Assembly (NCBI RefSeq): GCF_022760995.1
Contig: NZ_JAKWJO010000013.1
Location: 1 to 64,000, forward strand
Direction: 5' to 3'
DNA: 64,000 nt
Origin: Dyella sedimenti
GTDB lineage: Bacteria; Pseudomonadota; Gammaproteobacteria; Xanthomonadales; Rhodanobacteraceae
The notes under the pieces were generated by a model that saw only the letters and a program-made list of their open reading frames with translations, searched no databases and was not told the DNA's origin. Positions 1 through 8,278 of this stretch are shown one piece after another; the first letter of the stretch is position 1, and each line of letters begins with the position of its first letter. Both the position numbers and the translations under genes were made by a program.

Positions 1-96
1 CGGGGCGGGCTGCGGCGGGGCCTGCTCGTTCGACTGCTGCGAGCAGGCGGCGAGCGCGATGGAGGTGGCAACCACAAGCGTGCGAAGACGAAGCAT
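1..96 (-). CDS. N-terminus of a lipoprotein (partial, runs off the left edge)
   Basis: Only the first 32 codons are inside the window; the ATG is at 94-96 on the minus strand. The translation starts with a short basic stretch (MLRLR), a hydrophobic run, and a lipobox ending LAAC at residue 18, followed by a Gln/Pro-rich linker. This is a type II (lipoprotein) signal peptide, so the product is exported and lipidated. The mature domain lies outside the window, so its function cannot be told. No gene is seen between this start and 250. Confidence 0.7.
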   Translation of the reverse strand, partial: MLRLRTLVVATSIALAACSQQSNEQAPPQPAP

Positions 97-249
97 CGGG
101 ACTCCCCTGTTAAGCAGCGTAAAGAGGGAACCTAATCACACTTCAGCGCGGCCGCCATGGGTAGGAAGTCACTGGAAAGGGGCAGGGGCAGTCAAGCCCT
201 CCCACCGCGCCGCAAGACATAACGATGGCCATGCGCAAGGTTTTGGGAT

Positions 250-675
250 TCACCTTTGGGGAGGAGAAATGGGAGTGCATTCCGCACGCCCCCATTCCGC
301 GTCGAATGCTTCTTTCGACAAATGGGCAATGCCATCAGCCCTCCGTATTCCTATTTGCATGATTTTCTGCCCCGCGCGGCATGTGTTATCGATTTCTTGC
401 TCTGAATGGCCATGACGGGTCGAAGGATCATGAAAAACGGTCCTCGTTGCCGCTTGATGCTGCCTGAAGCAGGCCATCTTGTCGGCCGAAAACCGGCCAG
501 AGGCCTCAAGCTTGTCCAAATACACATCCCTCATATCCAAATAGGCTTTGCAATCTTTTGAAAGTGGGAGATAGCCTGCGTCATGATGGCAGGCCATCAG
601 CGCGCCACAGAGCATGATGATGGACATGCACGAAGTTAGAGAAATCACTTTTGAGAAGGAGAGATGGAAGCGCAT
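250..675 (-). CDS. Small four-cysteine lipoprotein A (tandem paralogue)
   Basis: Unrecognised 141-residue protein. A hydrophobic N-terminus ends in the lipobox LMAC, so it should be a lipidated envelope protein. The mature part aligns without gaps to the product of the next gene upstream (645-1037) at roughly half identity. The pair share four further cysteines (contexts DCKAY, MACFR, NTCRA, AECTP), which would suit two disulfide bonds in the periplasm. They also share the blocks YLDKLEAS and HLSKEAFDAEW. I chose the start at 675 because GGAGGAG lies about 6 nt upstream; this start overlaps the end of the upstream gene by 31 nt, so the two are probably translated from one message. An internal Met at 627 also precedes the signal peptide. 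Local GC is lower than in neighbouring core genes. It is real by duplication and signal peptide, but its function is unknown. Confidence 0.75.
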   Translation of the reverse strand: MRFHLSFSKVISLTSCMSIIMLCGALMACHHDAGYLPLSKDCKAYLDMRDVYLDKLEASGRFSADKMACFRQHQAATRTVFHDPSTRHGHSEQEIDNTCRAGQKIMQIGIRRADGIAHLSKEAFDAEWGRAECTPISPPQR

Positions 676-1037
676 CCTCTGCTCCTCCAAGTCGCATCAA
701 ATTCCTCCTTCGACAAACTGGCCAAACCCTCGGCCATCTGCATGTCCTCTCTCGTGAGTTTCAGCAATACGCGGCAGGTCCGATCCACTTCTTCTTCGGA
801 ATGGCCGTTGCGAGCCAACGGATTACGGAAATTGGCCAGTCTTGCGGCGTGATCACGCCTGGAACAGGCCATCTCGTCAGGAGAAAACCTGCGGGAAGCC
901 TCAAGCTTGTCCAGATAGGACTCCTCCAAGTCGAAATAGGTTTTGCATGTTTCCGACAGCGGAAGAATGCCGGCTTCATGACGGCAAGCCATCAATGAAC
1001 CGCAAAGCAAGATCATGGATATCGTTCGGACATTCAT
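645..1037 (-). CDS. Small four-cysteine lipoprotein B (tandem paralogue)
   Basis: Unrecognised 130-residue protein and the paralogue of the gene just downstream. The N-terminus is MNVRTISMILLCGSLMAC, a short hydrophobic stretch with an LMAC lipobox. The four conserved cysteines outside the lipobox sit in the contexts ETCKT, MACSR, RTCRV and RGCAS, at the same spacing as in paralogue A. The start lies 2 nt from the stop of the 122-residue gene at 1040-1408, so the three genes look like one transcript read from the minus strand. Lysine, serine and histidine content is higher and GC lower than in the flanking core genes. No enzyme motif is visible. An envelope immunity, inhibitor or stress lipoprotein is possible but unproven. 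Confidence 0.75.
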   Translation of the reverse strand: MNVRTISMILLCGSLMACRHEAGILPLSETCKTYFDLEESYLDKLEASRRFSPDEMACSRRDHAARLANFRNPLARNGHSEEEVDRTCRVLLKLTREDMQMAEGLASLSKEEFDATWRSRGCASISPSQK

Positions 1038-1039
1038 GA

Positions 1040-1408
1040 CTAAATGCCCATCAAGGCTCCGGTGACTGCCGACCGCCAGTTCAGGGCAGCGGTTTCAACG
1101 CAGACTTTGTATTGCAGCCTGCCCCTCAAAGCATCAATCCATTTTGTTACGCTGGTGCCATTTTCAATGGCAGCCTTCAAAAGATCCTTCCATGAAGTTG
1201 GAGGTGGCACGGCATAAAATATATTGTAAGCAGCTTCAATGAGAACGAAAGCCTCCGAGCACTGCCTGATAGACTGCAGTGCCTGATCCACGTAATAGAC
1301 GACATCGTCATTGATGTTTTCGACGGCATTAAGGCTATTCCCCATATTTGGCCAGATCGCATTGATGGCGGCCACATACTGGTTTTTTTCTTCGTGCGTA
1401 AGCGACAT
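1040..1408 (-). CDS. Hypothetical cytoplasmic protein, first gene of the lipoprotein trio
   Basis: 122 residues with no signal peptide and no clear membrane helix. It is Asn- and Ala-rich and probably mostly helical (MSLTHEEKNQYVAAINAIW at the N-terminus, several Trp and Cys). I recognise no family. The ATG at 1408 is followed after 369 nt by a TAG, two bases before the start of lipoprotein B, which suggests translational coupling. The coding stretch is clearly more AT-rich than the surrounding genes, hinting at horizontal gain. Whether it works with the two lipoproteins is inference from spacing alone. Confidence 0.6.
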   Translation of the reverse strand: MSLTHEEKNQYVAAINAIWPNMGNSLNAVENINDDVVYYVDQALQSIRQCSEAFVLIEAAYNIFYAVPPPTSWKDLLKAAIENGTSVTKWIDALRGRLQYKVCVETAALNWRSAVTGALMGI

Positions 1409-1589
1409 GACTTTCCCTTATTGAAGAAGGTCACTCACGCTAACAAGGCTCGACAATTCCCCGATATATCCCGAGGGATCACATCAGTGTCGGCACAATC
1501 TCATGATCGATACGGCTTATATCCATGGGTTGCCAAGGGAATCCCTGACCGATCCTCGCTTACGCAAGGATTTGTTCAAAGCCTCCATA

Positions 1590-1630
1590 CCCTCATCCGC
1601 CTGTCGGCACCTTTTCCCGAAGGGAGAAGG
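1590..1630. repeat. Dispersed intergenic palindromic repeat, copy 1
   Basis: The stretch starting CCCTCATCCGCC and ending AGGGAGAAGG matches, on the opposite strand, the element at 55195-55240 between nuoI and nuoH. It contains an internal inverted repeat (CTTTTCCC / GGGAGAAGG). The gap 1409-1693 holds no convincing gene, only this element. Confidence 0.6.
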
Positions 1631-1693
1631 ATTCCACCACCGAAGGTTGTTCTCTCCTAGGCGAGCGAGTCCGTTCGCGCCTTGTGGCAGGCG

Positions 1694-2479
1694 TCAGATC
1701 ACGCCGGATTTGCCGCCGTCCATGGGGATCATCGCGCCGGTGACATAGCTGGCCAGCGGCGAGGCGAGGAAAACGGCGACGTTGGCGATTTCCTCCGGTT
1801 CGGCCAGGCGCCCCATGGGAATGGAGGCGAGCAGTTCGGCCCGTACCTCGTCAATGGATTGGCCGCTGGCGCGCGAGGCGGCGGCGAGCCCTTCCTGCAC
1901 GCGGCCGGTATGCGTGATGCCGGGGTTGATCACGTTCATACGCACGCCCTTGGCGGCATAGGCGGTGGCATAGCCCACCGAGGCCAGCATCAGGGCCGCG
2001 TTGGCGGCGCCGCCGCCGATATGGATAGGACTGGCCTGCTTGCCGCCCTGCCCGACCACGTTGACGATGCTGCCGCGGCCGCGCGCGGCCATGTGGCGGA
2101 TCACCGGGTCGATGAGGTGCATATAGGTGAAGTACTTCGCCTGCATCGCATCGTGCATCGCCTCGGCATGCAGGTCTTCGACGGGCGTGCGCCTGGCGGC
2201 GCCGGCGCAGTTGACCAGCACGTCGATGGCGCCGAATTCGTTCTCGATGTATTCGGCCACCATCTGCGCGGCCACGCTGTCGCGCAGGTCGGCAGGGGCC
2301 ACGTCCATGTGCAGCCCTTCGTGACGCAGTTCGTGCTGGGCATCGTGCAGGTGCCCGAGATCCCGCGATATGCCCACCACCTTGGCGCCCTCGCGGGCGA
2401 ATGCCTTGGCGCAGGCCAGCCCGATGCCCTTGCTGGCACCGCTGACGACGACGACTTGTCCGGCCAGGGCGACATCCAT
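1694..2479 (-). CDS. Divergent short-chain dehydrogenase/reductase-like protein lacking the catalytic triad
   Basis: 261 residues. The start at 2479 (MDVALAGQ) is preferred because an AAGGA lies 8-9 nt upstream; an extended reading would add 13 residues. It has the Rossmann cofactor loop GASKGIG (residues 14-20), the NCAGAA motif near residue 90, the PG loop after the sixth strand (NVINPG), and the C-terminal GAMIPMDGG typical of the FabG-like branch. Aligned to FabG, the catalytic Ser, Tyr and Lys positions are Gly143, Gly156 and Asn160 (PIHIGGGAANAAL). It should therefore bind NAD(P) but cannot use standard SDR chemistry. It may be a subfamily with a changed mechanism or a non-catalytic protein. 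It stands alone, with an AT-poor gap on either side. Confidence 0.85.
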   Translation of the reverse strand: MDVALAGQVVVVSGASKGIGLACAKAFAREGAKVVGISRDLGHLHDAQHELRHEGLHMDVAPADLRDSVAAQMVAEYIENEFGAIDVLVNCAGAARRTPVEDLHAEAMHDAMQAKYFTYMHLIDPVIRHMAARGRGSIVNVVGQGGKQASPIHIGGGAANAALMLASVGYATAYAAKGVRMNVINPGITHTGRVQEGLAAASRASGQSIDEVRAELLASIPMGRLAEPEEIANVAVFLASPLASYVTGAMIPMDGGKSGVI

Positions 2480-2685
2480 CGGCGATTTCCTTCGGGAAGG
2501 GGGATGCCATTGAACCATGATGGATGCCAGGTGATGCCTGTCACCCGCGATGCCTGATGGATACCCCTGCCGGACATCCGCCCCTGCGATGAACCTTATC
2601 GCGCCCGATCCGGGCCGCAGGCCACCCCGGACCGCGTTCAGGCTTATAGGCCATCAGTCACATGGACAAAGCATGCCCTCCCCTC

Positions 2686-2713
2686 TTGACGGCATCAGAA
2701 GTGGTGTTATAGT
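2686..2713 (+). promoter_or_regulatory. Sigma-70 type promoter of the ytrA ABC operon
   Basis: TTGACG at 2686-2691, a 16-bp spacer and TATAGT at 2708-2713 are both close to consensus. The promoter sits about 45 bp before the first gene of the operon, and its -10 box lies inside the GGTG-N16-CACC operator. Confidence 0.7.
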
Positions 2714-2726
2714 TCACTACAACACC
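2703..2726. promoter_or_regulatory. YtrA-family operator GGTG-N16-CACC
   Basis: Two 10-bp arms, GGTGTTATAG and CTACAACACC, surround the 4-bp centre TTCA with a single mismatch. The outer half-sites are exactly GGTG and CACC separated by 16 bp, the motif I recall being reported for the YtrA regulator of Xanthomonas. It covers the -10 box and start point of the operon that encodes the YtrA-like protein, which fits autorepression. Confidence 0.8.
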
Positions 2727-2756
2727 GGTCCACGAGGTCACTAAAGGAGACCCGCC

Positions 2757-3080
2757 ATGAAAGCGAATAACCTGCTAGCACTCGCCGCCGCCGCCCTGTT
2801 CGCCACGGTCGGATTGGCCGCCATCCACTCGAACGTCGATCGTCTCCCCGTCACTGAGATCAACGGCGTCAAGGTCATCGACCTGGCCCCGGTCGTGGTC
2901 CGTCCGAGCGCCGAGGACATGCGCGCCGCCTCGCTGCTGGCCGAGGCCGGCGTGGCCGCCCTGACCACTGCCCCGCTGCTGGCCCCGGAAAGCGCCGCCA
3001 GCCCCCGCGTGCTCGGGGCGCAGCTGGCCATGCCCTACTATTCGTTCGGCACCCAGTTCGGCCGTATCAGCAAGGATTAA
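2757..3080 (+). CDS. Small exported protein, first gene of the ytrA operon
   Basis: 107 residues. A cleavable-type signal peptide is clear: MKANN, then an Ala/Leu-rich hydrophobic core to about residue 22. The mature part is about 85 residues, has no cysteine, and ends in a Tyr/Phe/Gly-rich segment (PYYSFGTQFGRISKD). AAAGGAG lies 8 nt before the ATG. It is the promoter-proximal gene, 4 nt before the regulator, so it is the most directly controlled product of the operon. I recognise no domain. A periplasmic accessory or sensor for the downstream ABC exporter is possible, by context only. Confidence 0.8.
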   Translation: MKANNLLALAAAALFATVGLAAIHSNVDRLPVTEINGVKVIDLAPVVVRPSAEDMRAASLLAEAGVAALTTAPLLAPESAASPRVLGAQLAMPYYSFGTQFGRISKD

Positions 3081-3084
3081 CCGT

Positions 3085-3474
3085 ATGACCATCACCTGGA
3101 ACGACAGCGTCCCGATTTATCGCCAGCTCCGCGAGCGCGTGGTGGCGATGATTCTGGACGGCGCCTTGAACGAGGGCGACCCGCTGCCGTCAGTGCGCCA
3201 GGTGGCCGCGGATTTCCAGATCAATCCGCTGACCGTGTCGAAGGCGTACCAGGAACTGGTCGACGACCAATTGGTGGAAAAAAGGAGGGGATTGGGCATG
3301 TTCGTGATCGATGGAGCCAGGGATGCGCTGCTCAAGTCCGAACGGGAGCGCTTCCTTCGCGAGGAATGGCCGGCGCTTTACGCCAGGCTGCAGCGCCTGG
3401 GACTGGATCTGCGAACCCTGCTGCGCGAAGCGCCCGCTGGCGGCACGCCAGCCGACGAGGAGAAGCAGCCATGA
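3085..3474 (+). CDS. GntR family transcriptional regulator, YtrA subfamily
   Basis: 129 residues, the short size typical of the YtrA branch: an N-terminal winged helix (YRQLRERVVAMILDGAL, then DPLPSVRQVAADFQINPLT, residues about 10-55) and only two C-terminal helices instead of a large ligand domain. It probably represses this operon through the palindrome at 2703-2726. Its stop overlaps the ATG of the ABC ATPase (ATGA), so the two are translationally coupled. The ytrA-ABC pairing is a known arrangement in Firmicutes and xanthomonads, where it responds to cell-envelope stress or antibiotics; the inducer here is unknown. Confidence 0.9.
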   Translation: MTITWNDSVPIYRQLRERVVAMILDGALNEGDPLPSVRQVAADFQINPLTVSKAYQELVDDQLVEKRRGLGMFVIDGARDALLKSERERFLREEWPALYARLQRLGLDLRTLLREAPAGGTPADEEKQP

Positions 3475-4328
3475 CCGCGGTTGTCACGGCCCATGGCCTG
3501 ACCAAGCACTACAAGAACGCGCTGGCGCTGGACGATGTGAGTTTCCGCATCGAGTCCGGACGCATCGTGGGGCTGATCGGCCCCAACGGGGCGGGCAAGA
3601 CCACGGCGCTCAAGGCCATCCTCGGCCTGACTGATTTCCAGGGCGAGCTGAACGTCCTGGGCCTGGACCCGCGCACCCAGCGCGACCGCTTGATGGAACA
3701 GGTGTGCTTCATCGCCGACGTGGCGGTGCTGCCGCGCTGGATCCGTGTGCGCGAGGCGATCGATTTCGTGGCCCATGTGCATCCGCGCTTCAACCGGGCC
3801 AAGTGCGAGGCCTTCCTGGCGCGCACCAAGCTCACGCCCAACCAGCGCGTCAAGCAGATGTCCAAGGGCATGATCGTGCAGTTGCACCTGGCACTGGTGA
3901 TGGCCATCGACGCCCGCCTGCTGGTACTGGACGAGCCTACCCTGGGCCTGGACATCCTCTATCGCAAGCAGTTCTACCAGAGCCTGCTGGAGGACTACTT
4001 CGACGAGAACAAGACCATCATCGTCACCACCCACCAGGTGGAGGAGATCGAGCACATCCTCACCGACCTGATGTTCATCCGCGACGGCAAGATCGTGTTG
4101 GATACCGACATGGAAACCGTGGGTGAGCGCTTCGCGGAGGTACTGGTGGGCGCCGACAAGGCTGCCGCCGCGCGTAGCCTCAAGCCGCTGGACGAGCGCC
4201 AGGTGTTCGGCAAGAGCATCTTCCTGTTCGACGGCGCCGACCGCGCCACGCTGGAAAGCATGGGCGAGGTCCGTCGTCCCACCGTCAGCGACCTGTTCGT
4301 CGCCACCATGAAGGGCACCTACGCATGA
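3471..4328 (+). CDS. ABC transporter ATP-binding protein (YtrB-like exporter ATPase)
   Basis: 285 residues, started at the ATG at 3471 that overlaps the regulator stop. The Walker A GPNGAGKTT is near residue 45, the Walker B LLVLDEPTLGLD near 150, and the H-loop TTHQVEE near 190. The ABC signature is atypical: QMSKGMIVQLHLAL replaces LSGGQ, as is common in this YtrB/BcrA-like branch. It should energise export of a hydrophobic compound or a lipid-active antimicrobial together with the permease that follows with a 4-nt overlap. The substrate cannot be told. Confidence 0.9.
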   Translation: MTAVVTAHGLTKHYKNALALDDVSFRIESGRIVGLIGPNGAGKTTALKAILGLTDFQGELNVLGLDPRTQRDRLMEQVCFIADVAVLPRWIRVREAIDFVAHVHPRFNRAKCEAFLARTKLTPNQRVKQMSKGMIVQLHLALVMAIDARLLVLDEPTLGLDILYRKQFYQSLLEDYFDENKTIIVTTHQVEEIEHILTDLMFIRDGKIVLDTDMETVGERFAEVLVGADKAAAARSLKPLDERQVFGKSIFLFDGADRATLESMGEVRRPTVSDLFVATMKGTYA

Positions 4329-5287
4329 AAACCTTCTACTGGCTCGTCAAACGCGAATTCTGGGAACACCGCGGAGGCTTCCTGTGGACCCCGCTGATTA
4401 CCGGCGCGATCTTCCTCATCCTCAACATCATGGCCGTCATCACCGCCGAGGTGCTGGGCGTGCGCCACGGCATCCAGGTCGGCGGCGAAAACCTGCAGAT
4501 GCTGATCGCCAAGGCCGACGCCGGCGACCTGAGGCACATCGGCGACGGCCTGGACATCGCCATGATGTCGGCCATGGGCCTGGTCGGCGTGGTGATGGGC
4601 ATCGTGGTGCTGTTCTACTGCCTGGGCGCGCTGTACGACGACCGCCGCGACCGCAGCATCCTGTTCTGGAAATCGCTGCCGATCTCCAACCTCGACACGG
4701 TGTTTTCCAAGGTGGTGAGCGCGGTGGTGGTGGCGCCGGTGATCGCGGTGGTGGTCAGCATCGCCGCCGGCGTGATCCAGCTGGTGATCTACGCCCTGGT
4801 GCTCTCGCTGCATGGCGTCAATGCCTGGCAGCTGATCGGGCAGGCCCACCCGCTGCGCGTGATCGCCACCCTGGTCAGCAACATCCCGCTGTACGCGCTG
4901 TGGGCCATCCCCTCGGTGGGCTGGCTGATGTTCTGCTCGGCCTGGGCGCGCAGCAAGCCCTTCCTGTGGGCGGTGGCGGTACCGGCGGTACTGGGCCTGC
5001 TGGTGAGCTGGTTCGGCATCATGGGATTGTTCCGCCTGCCGACCATCTGGTTCTGGAAGAACATCGTGCAGCGCATCCTGCTCAGCGTGTTCCCCGGCTC
5101 CAACATCGCCTACGACGACGGTTCGCTGACCGCCTCCGCCGACTTCGGCGACGATCCGCTGAACGTGCTCTCGCCGCTGCACACCTACGGCCTGCTCGCC
5201 TCGCCCAACCTGTGGATCGGCGTCGTGGCCGGCGCGGTGCTGCTGGCCGGCGCGGTCTGGTTCCGCCGGGTGCGCGACGACAGCTGA
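4325..5287 (+). CDS. ABC transporter permease of the ytrA operon
   Basis: 320 residues with about six hydrophobic segments: residues about 20-40, 80-102, a long one at 128-158, 180-207, 213-233 and 296-316. This matches an ABC-2 type permease. It carries the cytoplasmic RDRSILFWKSLPIS motif after the second segment, seen in ABC-2 permeases of this kind. The start overlaps the ATPase stop (ATGA). Together with the ATPase it forms the exporter controlled by the YtrA-like repressor. Confidence 0.88.
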   Translation: MKTFYWLVKREFWEHRGGFLWTPLITGAIFLILNIMAVITAEVLGVRHGIQVGGENLQMLIAKADAGDLRHIGDGLDIAMMSAMGLVGVVMGIVVLFYCLGALYDDRRDRSILFWKSLPISNLDTVFSKVVSAVVVAPVIAVVVSIAAGVIQLVIYALVLSLHGVNAWQLIGQAHPLRVIATLVSNIPLYALWAIPSVGWLMFCSAWARSKPFLWAVAVPAVLGLLVSWFGIMGLFRLPTIWFWKNIVQRILLSVFPGSNIAYDDGSLTASADFGDDPLNVLSPLHTYGLLASPNLWIGVVAGAVLLAGAVWFRRVRDDS

Positions 5288-5321
5288 TGGCCAACCGTAT
5301 TCGCATGAGGGGAGATACATC

Positions 5322-6008
5322 ATGGGAACCCATACCATCGCCGGCCGGATCATCGCGCTGACCCTGCTGTTGCCGCTGGCAGCCTGCGGCCCGTCCGGCC
5401 ACGACAACAGCGACATGGCCAAGGCTATGAAGGACGCGCAGCAAGAGACCTCCCCATCGGTCATCGGTGCGGAAATCCAGAAAGGCATCGATCAGGCCAA
5501 GCGGGAGCTGCCCACCAAGGACATCGACGTTAGCAGTGTCCATATCGGTCGCCACCCGCTTGACGGCGATCCGCGCGCGAAGGCCGTCATCACCCCGGAG
5601 GGCAAGCTGGTGATCGACGGCCATGCGGTCGATGCCACGCCCGAACAGCACGTCCTGCTGGTGGATTACCGCCAGCAGATCATCGGCATCGCCACTGCAG
5701 GCATGGACATCGGCGCCAGCAGCGCCGACATGGGCCTGGGGATCGCCAAGGAAGCGATCTTCGGCAAGCTCGCCGGCAAGAGCGACAAGGAGATCGAGAC
5801 CGACATCAAGCCGCAGACCGACAAGATCCAGGCGGCCGCCATGCAACTGTGCAAGCGCCTGCCCGGCCTGATGGCTTCTCAGCAAAAGCTGGCGGCCGCC
5901 ATGCCGGTATTCCGGCCCTACGCGACGATGACGCAGAAAGACATCGACGACTGCGGCAAGCACATCGACAAGAACGGCAAGCCGGGTTTCGCGGTGTTCT
6001 CCGATTGA
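5322..6008 (+). CDS. YggN-like (DUF2884) lipoprotein A
   Basis: 228 residues. The signal peptide ends in LPLAAC (lipobox, Cys near 23), so it is an outer- or inner-membrane lipoprotein. The middle holds the pattern LVIDGHAVDATPEQHVLLVDYRQ, which resembles the DGKLYIDGKEV-type segment of YggN/DUF2884 proteins. The C-terminal half is helical with two cysteines. An AGGGGAGA ribosome site precedes the ATG. It lies 34 nt after the permease gene and is probably cotranscribed. The next gene is a diverged paralogue. Family assignment is moderately sure; biochemical role is unknown. Confidence 0.75.
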   Translation: MGTHTIAGRIIALTLLLPLAACGPSGHDNSDMAKAMKDAQQETSPSVIGAEIQKGIDQAKRELPTKDIDVSSVHIGRHPLDGDPRAKAVITPEGKLVIDGHAVDATPEQHVLLVDYRQQIIGIATAGMDIGASSADMGLGIAKEAIFGKLAGKSDKEIETDIKPQTDKIQAAAMQLCKRLPGLMASQQKLAAAMPVFRPYATMTQKDIDDCGKHIDKNGKPGFAVFSD

Positions 6009-6162
6009 TCCCGTTCCGTCCGGCGGCGGCGCCGGTGATGATGGTTGACGGTTCGTGTCCCGCCTGCATTTTCCGCATGGATGCGGGATGCAGGCGGGGC
6101 ATCCTCCCGGCGGCATCCGCCTTGTGCCACGCTTTCCATCCCGATCCGAGGAGAGTCCTGCC

Positions 6163-6726
6163 ATGACCCATCGCCACCTTCCCTGGTTGCTCGCATGCGC
6201 CGTCCTCGTCACTGCATGCAGCGGCGGCTCGGACGACGACGTCCAGGTATTCGGCGGCAGCACCGACATCATCGACAGCCACATCACCCTGCATGACGGG
6301 CGCGTCATCATCAAGGTGGAAAGCGCGCCGGACGCCAGCGTGGACGCCGATGGCCGGTTCAGCATCGACGGCCACGACGTGGCGGTGAACGATGCCCAGC
6401 GTGCCCTGCTGCAACGCTACAACGCCTCCGCCCAGGCCATGCGCGCCCACGCCATCGCCACTGGCAAGGCCGGCATGGCCACGGCGACCCAGGCGCTGGG
6501 CGCCGCCGCCGGCAAGCTCACCGGCGCCGCCGCCGATACCACCCAGCAGAAGGTCGAGAGCGCCGCCAGCCAGGTCAGGCAGGCCGCCGCGAAAATCTGC
6601 GACGACCTCGCCGCCATGAAGGCGACGCAAGACCAGCTGGCCACCCAGCTGGATGCCTTCAAACCCTACGCACAGGCTCTCTCGGACAGCCGCATCGCGA
6701 AGTGCCAGGAGCACACCAAGGGCTGA
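6163..6726 (+). CDS. YggN-like (DUF2884) lipoprotein B
   Basis: 187 residues, started at the ATG at 6163 behind GAGGAGA. The lipobox is LVTAC near residue 18. The central FSIDGHDVAVNDAQRALLQRYN matches the equivalent block of the preceding lipoprotein. The rest is Ala-rich amphipathic helix, and both conserved C-terminal cysteines (KICDDL and AKCQE) are present. The 154-nt gap from paralogue A contains no terminator that I can see. Last gene of the apparent ytrA operon; a hairpin at 6736-6768 follows. Confidence 0.75.
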   Translation: MTHRHLPWLLACAVLVTACSGGSDDDVQVFGGSTDIIDSHITLHDGRVIIKVESAPDASVDADGRFSIDGHDVAVNDAQRALLQRYNASAQAMRAHAIATGKAGMATATQALGAAAGKLTGAAADTTQQKVESAASQVRQAAAKICDDLAAMKATQDQLATQLDAFKPYAQALSDSRIAKCQEHTKG

Positions 6727-6750
6727 CCAGCACCCGGCGGTGGTGGCGCC

Positions 6751-8148
<1,398 letters not shown>

Positions 8149-8278
8149 GTCCTTGCGATTCCTCCGGAAAAGTCGGGCACGACTATAGGCTGGATTTCGT
8201 TAGCGCGCCGCCAAGGCGACAGGCCGGGCCCAGCGGCACCTGTTGTAAAATGGCGTTTTCCCGCTTCCGGAACGCCCC

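Noticed and set aside
59..415. 118-codon plus-strand frame at the left edge
   Set aside because: It overlaps the lipoprotein start and lipoprotein A on the other strand, has no ribosome site, and no recognisable protein features.
1409..1693. Short plus-strand frames of about 80-90 codons
   Set aside because: They run through the dispersed repeat at 1590-1630 and into the antisense of the SDR gene, and they lack start signals.
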